From: Ryuthela nishihirai
Taxonomy: Eukaryota; Arthropoda; Arachnida; Araneae; Heptathelidae
DNA length: 64,000 nucleotides
Assembly (NCBI GenBank): GCA_038380435.1
Contig: JAWZYU010000034.1
Span: 38,936,901 to 39,000,900, forward strand
Reading direction: 5' to 3'
The notes under the pieces: generated by a model
What the model was told of the DNA's origin: nothing
What the model saw: the letters and a program-made list of their open reading frames with translations, nothing else
The model's database searches: none
Position numbers and translations under genes: made by a program
Shown: in pieces, positions 59,180 through 64,000 of the stretch
Numbering within the stretch: the first letter of the stretch is position 1
How the letters are laid out: each line of letters starts with the position of its first letter

Positions 59180-59415
59180 GTAAGTATGTATATATTAATC
59201 CATTAAAGTTTGTCTGCAGTTTATGCTCAAGAAATATGCAACTATAAGAAAATTTCCATTTAATAGCTGCTACAATTTACTTCTTTAAATGAGCACATTA
59301 AGAACATTATTTAAAATAAAATTATGCATTTCATTCATACTGATATATCTTATACATTTCATAGTACATTCCTGCCTTTTCATCATCATCATCATCATCA
59401 TCAAGCAGCCATGGG

Positions 59416-60006
59416 CTACGGAGGTCCAACCAGACCGTGCAGTTTAATTCTCCAAGCGTATCTGTCCTCAGCTACATCTGTTGCATCCGGCCACTGCACA
59501 CCAATTCTAACAAGGTCCTGTTTAACATTGTCTGCCCACCGCATCCTAGGTCTCCCCCTCCTTCTGAGGCCTCTAGGCACACTGTTCATAACTCTATTCG
59601 TAAATCTATAATTATCCATACGGGCAACGTGGCCAAACCAGCGGAGTCTCTCTCTGCACAATATGCTGCTTAAAGGAGGTTGCAGACTCCTTTGCCTAAC
59701 CTCATCATTAGTTACAAAGTTAAACCAACTAATACCCGAGATACTACATAAGCATCTAGAATCAAAAGCATCTAGTTTCCTGCTATCTTGTTTACACAGC
59801 GTCCAAGTTTCACTACCATAACTAACCCTAGAAAGAATCAAACTATTATACAGTCTAATTTTAGTCTTTAGGTGTATACACCTATTTCTCCACAATCTCC
59901 ATAGATTCTTAAAAGTCCCGGCAGCAATCCCTAGTCGTCTGTTACTCTCATGCCACACATCACCAGTATCTGTTACATAGCTCCCAAGGTAATTAAACTG
60001 TGACAC
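59416..60006 (-). pseudogene. LINE copy 2 C-terminal region
   Basis: FNYLGSYVTDTGDVWHESN through SYGSETWTLCKQD, RWFGHVARMDNYRFTNRVM and RRRGRPRMRWADNVKQDL to the end of the ORF, uninterrupted. It supplies the intact C-terminus of the family protein. Confidence 0.92.
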
Positions 60007-60026
60007 CTGCTCAAGACTGCAACCAT

Positions 60027-60296
60027 TCAGAGTAACTGAATCACAGCCTGCCTGACCAATTTCATCACTTTAGTTTTCTCTCTGTTTCTAACCAAACCTA
60101 CTGTACTACCAGTCTCATCAACAGCTCGAATGAAAGAGTTCATCTCATCAACATCATATGCCAAAAGGGCTAAATCATCAGCATAATCTAAATCAGAAAT
60201 TTTCATATCTCCAGTCCATTTAAGGCCAAAATCTTTCCCTTGAAATGAATTTCGCATAACATAATCAATAACCAAACTAAAGAGAAAAGAAGACAA
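60027..60296 (-). pseudogene. LINE copy 2 RT motif C (YADD) segment
   Basis: SLVIDYVMRNSFQGKDFGL and DLDYADDLALLAYDVDEMN. The catalytic aspartates are kept; a frameshift follows near 60060. Confidence 0.88.
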
Positions 60297-60348
60297 AATG
60301 CACCCTTGTCGAACACCAGAAGTAATTCTAAACCAATTGCTACAAGAC

Positions 60349-60645
60349 TTACCAACTCACACATGACTCAGTGTTATTATAGAGAGCTTTCATTATGTTA
60401 ACTAACTTGTCTAGTATACCATATGATCTCACAATCAACCACAAATTATGTCGATCAACAGAGTCGAAAGCCTTTTTGAAATCAACAAAGCTAGCAACCA
60501 AAAGTTTCTGAAACTCTAAACATTTCTCAACAATCTGCCTAAGTGAAAATATCTGATTCACACATCCCCTACCACTTCTGAATCCACATTGCTCATCACG
60601 CAATTGACTGTCAACCAGATTCTTAATTCTATTAAACACAATCAT
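60349..60645 (-). pseudogene. LINE copy 2 RT motifs 0 to A
   Basis: QLRDEQCGFRSGRGCVNQIF and VDFKKAFDSVDRHNLW. A 2-nt loss near 60357 (caactcac against caactctcac in copy 1) breaks the frame before motif B. Confidence 0.87.
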
Positions 60646-61389
60646 GGAAAGAACTTTACCTGGAACAGAGAGTAGGCTGATACCCCTATAGTTATCACAA
60701 GAACTGCGATCACCTTTTTTGAAAATAGGGATAATAGCTCAGGTAAAATCTTTAGGACCCATGTCTTTATCATAAAAGTTATTCAAAATTTCAGTCATCC
60801 AAGTGGTAACCGAAACATTCCCAGCTCTGAGCATTTCTGTAGTAATTTCATCTACCGCTGGGGATTTATGAAGTTTAAGTTTAGAAATAGCCAAAATAAC
60901 TTCAGATTGTGTTATAGAGCCAACATTAAAGCCGCCAATGCATCTATCATTATTACAAACAATGAGAGTAGAGCCAAGACAGAATCCTCCCCTTCTATAA
61001 CCTTACCTTGTTTATCCTTCAATCCTTGTATGCCTGTCTGTTTTCTACCACATAAAACATTAACTATCTGGTACAGCTCTCTGCTGTTGTGCTGCCTAGC
61101 TGCTGCTTCAGCTTTGTCAGCAAAGCCATCAAGCCAAAGATTCTTATCTAAACTAACTGATTCTTTACACGTTTACTAACTGATTCTTTACACGTTTATA
61201 AAGCTCTCTGTAATTCTTTCTATTAGGACTAGTAAGGTATTGATTAAGGACATTCCTGCAGTTCCTTCTTTCTGAAATAAGCTCAAGTGCCTTATCACTT
61301 AAATAATTCTTCCTCTTCTGCTCCTTTTTTCCTAAAAGAGTACTCATCCTCATCAGCATCCTCAGTGGGGGTATAACAGCAGATAACAT

Positions 61390-62010
61390 TCAAGTCTTTA
61401 ATGCTTGTCTGAAATTTTGCTGTAAGAAACCTTTCATTAATGACTCATATCCTAGAAGAGCATCACTAGCATGTCTGCTGAGCAGCAGACCCATGCCTTG
61501 GTGATGCTTTCCATCCTCCCTCCCTGTAAAGGGAAATTTAAAGTTATTTTTAAGTATCTCACCTTTACCTGTCCATCTGGTCTCTTGCAAGCCTAGAATA
61601 TCTAGGTTATAGCGCTGGAATTCCTTCGTGACGACATCAAGAGAATAATCTCTATGTAATGTCCTAACCTTCCACGTTCCTGCAGAGAGAAAATGATTAG
61701 TAGGATTTTTAAAGAAATTAGGTTTATTGAGATTGGTAGGGCCAACAATATCAAACAGCCCCCTGATCGCAGGCATGGGGCAAAGACCTGTTCCTCCTCC
61801 GCTAAAGGTTGAAGTCACCAATGCTGGTAGGAACTTCAGGCACCACCTTTTCAAGTGGACTTTTTCAAGAGCCATATGGCCTGCCTGAGGCACATTACTC
61901 CAGTTTAGGATTGATGATGCCCAACTAGCTAAGTGAGGTTGAGGTACCTGCGATGTCCTCTGATCAGGGTTATCCTCCAACTGATATAAAGTATCCATGC
62001 CTCTGTTCAC
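61390..62010 (-). pseudogene. LINE copy 2 N-terminus and start of endonuclease
   Basis: Reads MNRGMDTLYQLEDNPDQ through TWKVRTLHRDYSLDVVTKEF and LDILGLQETRWTGKGEILK to GLLLSRHASDALLGYE. This gives the family's intact N-terminus joined in frame to the APE domain. It frameshifts at 'GYESLMKGFL' and then hits the 575-bp deletion. Confidence 0.88.
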
Positions 62011-62683
62011 TTAGAGATGGCAACCCAGAAGCAAACAGAAACACAGTGGCAGATTCTCCCTAAACAGAGGCCCACCAGTGCATCAAGTGCAGGATCCATA
62101 ATCAAGCTCAAATCCATAAACAAGTCCAGTCTAGTAGGTATAAATTTTCAGCACCAGGACCCTGTGAAGTTGACCACTCCTCAGCAGGGTTGAAAAAAAA
62201 AATAGCCATAGATGACCAGATCAGTAGGCCATACTGAACTGGCAGCCCTCCCCTTCCATTCCCTTCCAAAAGAGAATATCTCTTTTGAGAGGTACTAACG
62301 GCCTGCACCATGAGAAGGCGGGGTCGGACATTAGGTGCTAGACTTGGCCGGTTCTGTGCATCATCACTAGGGATTGGTACACAGCTCTCCTTCCAGTTTA
62401 TGCCTAGCTACCGTTTACAGGCCCCTGCCTTTTACATACATAAAAAACTGATTCGTGTGACTTTTATGAAAGTTTATTAGTTTATTTTAGCTTTAACTTG
62501 TGTAGGGGTAAGATACTTGCTACTGTTCCAGAGAACATGCCTTGTGTGTTGTATTGCCTCTAACTTAAGAGGCAACAGTTAGAAAACCTGACATTTCCTG
62601 GCTTGTGCTACAAGTGGAGCAAGTATGAGAAGGCCAGTATAAGTTAGAAGTATTCTAAGGATTTTTTTTCTGTCTTCTTTCTG

Positions 62684-63230
62684 AGGTTGAATGAAAAGTA
62701 ATGCCTCCAACTTTATAACTTGCCGACAGTGCTGATGCATTACAGATTGTGATGTGTTCTACAGCATCTATCCTTTTACCTCGGTGGCAATTTGCTGTGT
62801 TAAAAGGTTGTGTTGTTATTGTTCGTGAAATGCAAGCCTATACTGAGCACTTGTTGGTGTGCTTCAAGCAACATGCCATGATTGATTTTTTTAACTGCTG
62901 AAGGAGTCTCTCCAATTGAAATTCACTGCCAAATGCACCTTTTACGAAAACTAAAGGAAAACCTTCATGGACATCTGTATGATTTGAAAAGGTGAAAAGG
63001 ACTGTTAGGATATGGATAAAGAAACAAAGTGTGAAGTTCTTTCATGACAGCTTTGAGAAACTTGTTCATCATTTGTAGAAATATGTCAAGAATGGTGGTG
63101 ATTATGTGGAAAAGTAAATACAAGTATAATAAAAGAGCTTGTTTCAAGAATTATTTTAGCGTTTCTTTCATTAAAATGTCCTTATTAAACAAAAGTAATC
63201 AAGATGGAGGTATTATTTTTCATTTAACCT
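62684..63230 (+). mobile_element. mariner element, internally deleted
   Basis: Inverted ends aggttgaatgaaaagtaatg (left) and, reversed, aggttaaatgaaaaataata (right). The N-terminal remnant around 62870-62945 reads, with one frameshift, as DFLTAEGVSPIEIHCQM. The C-terminal remnant near 63040-63117 reads DSFEKLVHHL, stop, KYVKNGGDYVEK, stop, the usual mariner transposase end. The DDD catalytic core between them is gone. Confidence 0.86.
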
Positions 63231-63367
63231 ATGTATGTAGCAAATTACTTGCCTGCAGGTCTGGATTTGAAAAAAAATAAAGGGTAGGGGACAAAAGTAA
63301 AAGGGCCAAGAAACTGGATTAACATTACAGGATAAATTTTACCCTCTGTGTTAGAGGTCTTGAAAAA

Positions 63368-64000
63368 TCATCATCATCATCATCATCCTCAAGCAGCCAT
63401 GGGCTACGGAGGTCGAACCAGACCACACAGTTTACTTCTCCAAGCATATCTGTCCTGAGCTACATCTGCTGCATCCGGCCACACCAATTCTAACAAGGTC
63501 CTGTTTGACATTGTCTGCCCACCGCATCCTAGGTCTCCCCCTCCTTCTGAAGCCTCTAGGCACACTGTTCATAACCCTATTCGCCAATCTATAATTATCC
63601 ATACGGGCAACATGGCCAAACCAGCGGAGTCTCTCTCTGCACAATATGCTGCTTAAAGGAGGTTGCAGACTCCTTTGCCTAACCTCATCATTAGTTACAA
63701 AGTTAAACCACCTAATACCCAAGATACTGCGTAAGCATCTAGAATCAAAAGCATCTAGTTTCCTGTTATCTTGTTTACACAGTGTCCAAGTTTCACTACC
63801 ATAACTAACCCTAGAAAGAACCAAACTATTATACAGTCTAATTTTAGTCTTTAGGTGTATACGCCTATTTCTCCACAATCTCCATAGATTCTTAAAAGTC
63901 CCGGCAGCAATACCTATTCGTCTGTTAATCTCATGCTGCACATCACCAGTATCAGTTACATAGCTCCCAAGATAATTAAACTGTGACACCTGCTCAAGAC
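63368..64000 (-). mobile_element. RTE-like LINE, copy 3, cut by window end
   Basis: The (CAT)n tail starts near 63368. The sequence is close to copies 1 and 2 and continues past the window edge. Confidence 0.94.
63432..63989 (-). pseudogene. LINE copy 3 C-terminal region
   Basis: FNYLGSYVTDTGDVQHEIN to GRPRMRWADNVKQDLVRIGV in one frame. A short deletion near 63483 (missing 'ctgca') alters the last residues. The upstream RT lies outside the window, so whether this copy is intact cannot be judged. Confidence 0.88.

Larger units (their letters stand above)
59381..62423 (-). mobile_element. RTE-like LINE, copy 2, 10-bp target duplication
   Basis: Same family as copy 1, with a longer (CAT)n (that is (GAT)n) tail. 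Flanked by cctgcctttt at 59371-59380 and 62424-62433. It keeps the start of the endonuclease that copy 1 lost. Relative to copy 1 it has lost about 575 bp of endonuclease and linker (junction near 61340) and about 44 bp near 60975. It also has a 23-bp tandem duplication near 61152-61196 and several frameshifts. Confidence 0.94.

Overview
The window is AT-rich animal nuclear DNA with spliceosomal introns and dense interspersed repeats. Almost all of it is the interior of one gene on the + strand, which I identify as FANCA, a subunit of the Fanconi anaemia core complex. Twenty-four coding exons can be placed between 211 and 59179. Exons 2 to 24 join in phase into 792 uninterrupted codons, and neither end of the gene lies in the window. 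The protein is too diverged to be vertebrate. A transposase-like helix-turn-helix fragment at 55.4-55.65 kb, of a type I recall as common in arachnids, weakly suggests an arthropod, perhaps a chelicerate. The species cannot be named from this sequence.

The introns hold nearly everything else. (1) An APE-type, RTE-like LINE with a (GAT)n tail is present as two long copies (1625-5146 and 59381-62423, minus strand), a copy cut by the window end (63368-64000, minus), a decayed plus-strand copy (48612-49991) and short fragments. (2) SINE-1 has a tRNA-derived head, a conserved central core and a long 3' tail ending near 'gaggtaaaacaaccc'. It occurs about fifteen times, several with 11-15 bp target-site duplications. 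(3) SINE-2 has a tRNA Ser/Leu-like head and a (TTTA)n tail, and its 3' end resembles the LINE's 3' end. (4) A third tRNA-like repeat family often occurs as inverted pairs or hairpins, including a 98-bp inverted repeat with one mismatch. (5) DNA transposons are a 1.24-kb Tc1-like element, an internally deleted mariner, a piggyBac-like MITE with TTAA flanks, and a transposase-like fragment.

Layout: exon 1 at 0.2 kb; an 8-kb intron with LINE copy 1 and the 98-bp hairpin; exons 2-8 at 8.3-20.5 kb with SINEs and the MITE between them; an intron at 20.5-24.5 kb with the Tc1 element; exons 9-18 at 24.5-47.1 kb with many SINEs; an intron at 47.1-50.2 kb with a decayed LINE; exons 19-24 at 50.2-59.2 kb; then an intron with LINE copy 2, the mariner and LINE copy 3. 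There are no convincing free-standing host genes, canonical tRNA or rRNA genes, or CRISPR arrays. The shorter open frames in introns are chance or belong to repeats.

The most unusual material is the tRNA-like inverted-repeat family (7370-7849, 10940-11405, 17435-17715, 25441-25806, 45091-45391). Next are the resemblance between the LINE and SINE-2 3' ends, and an in-frame TGA shared by both long LINE copies.
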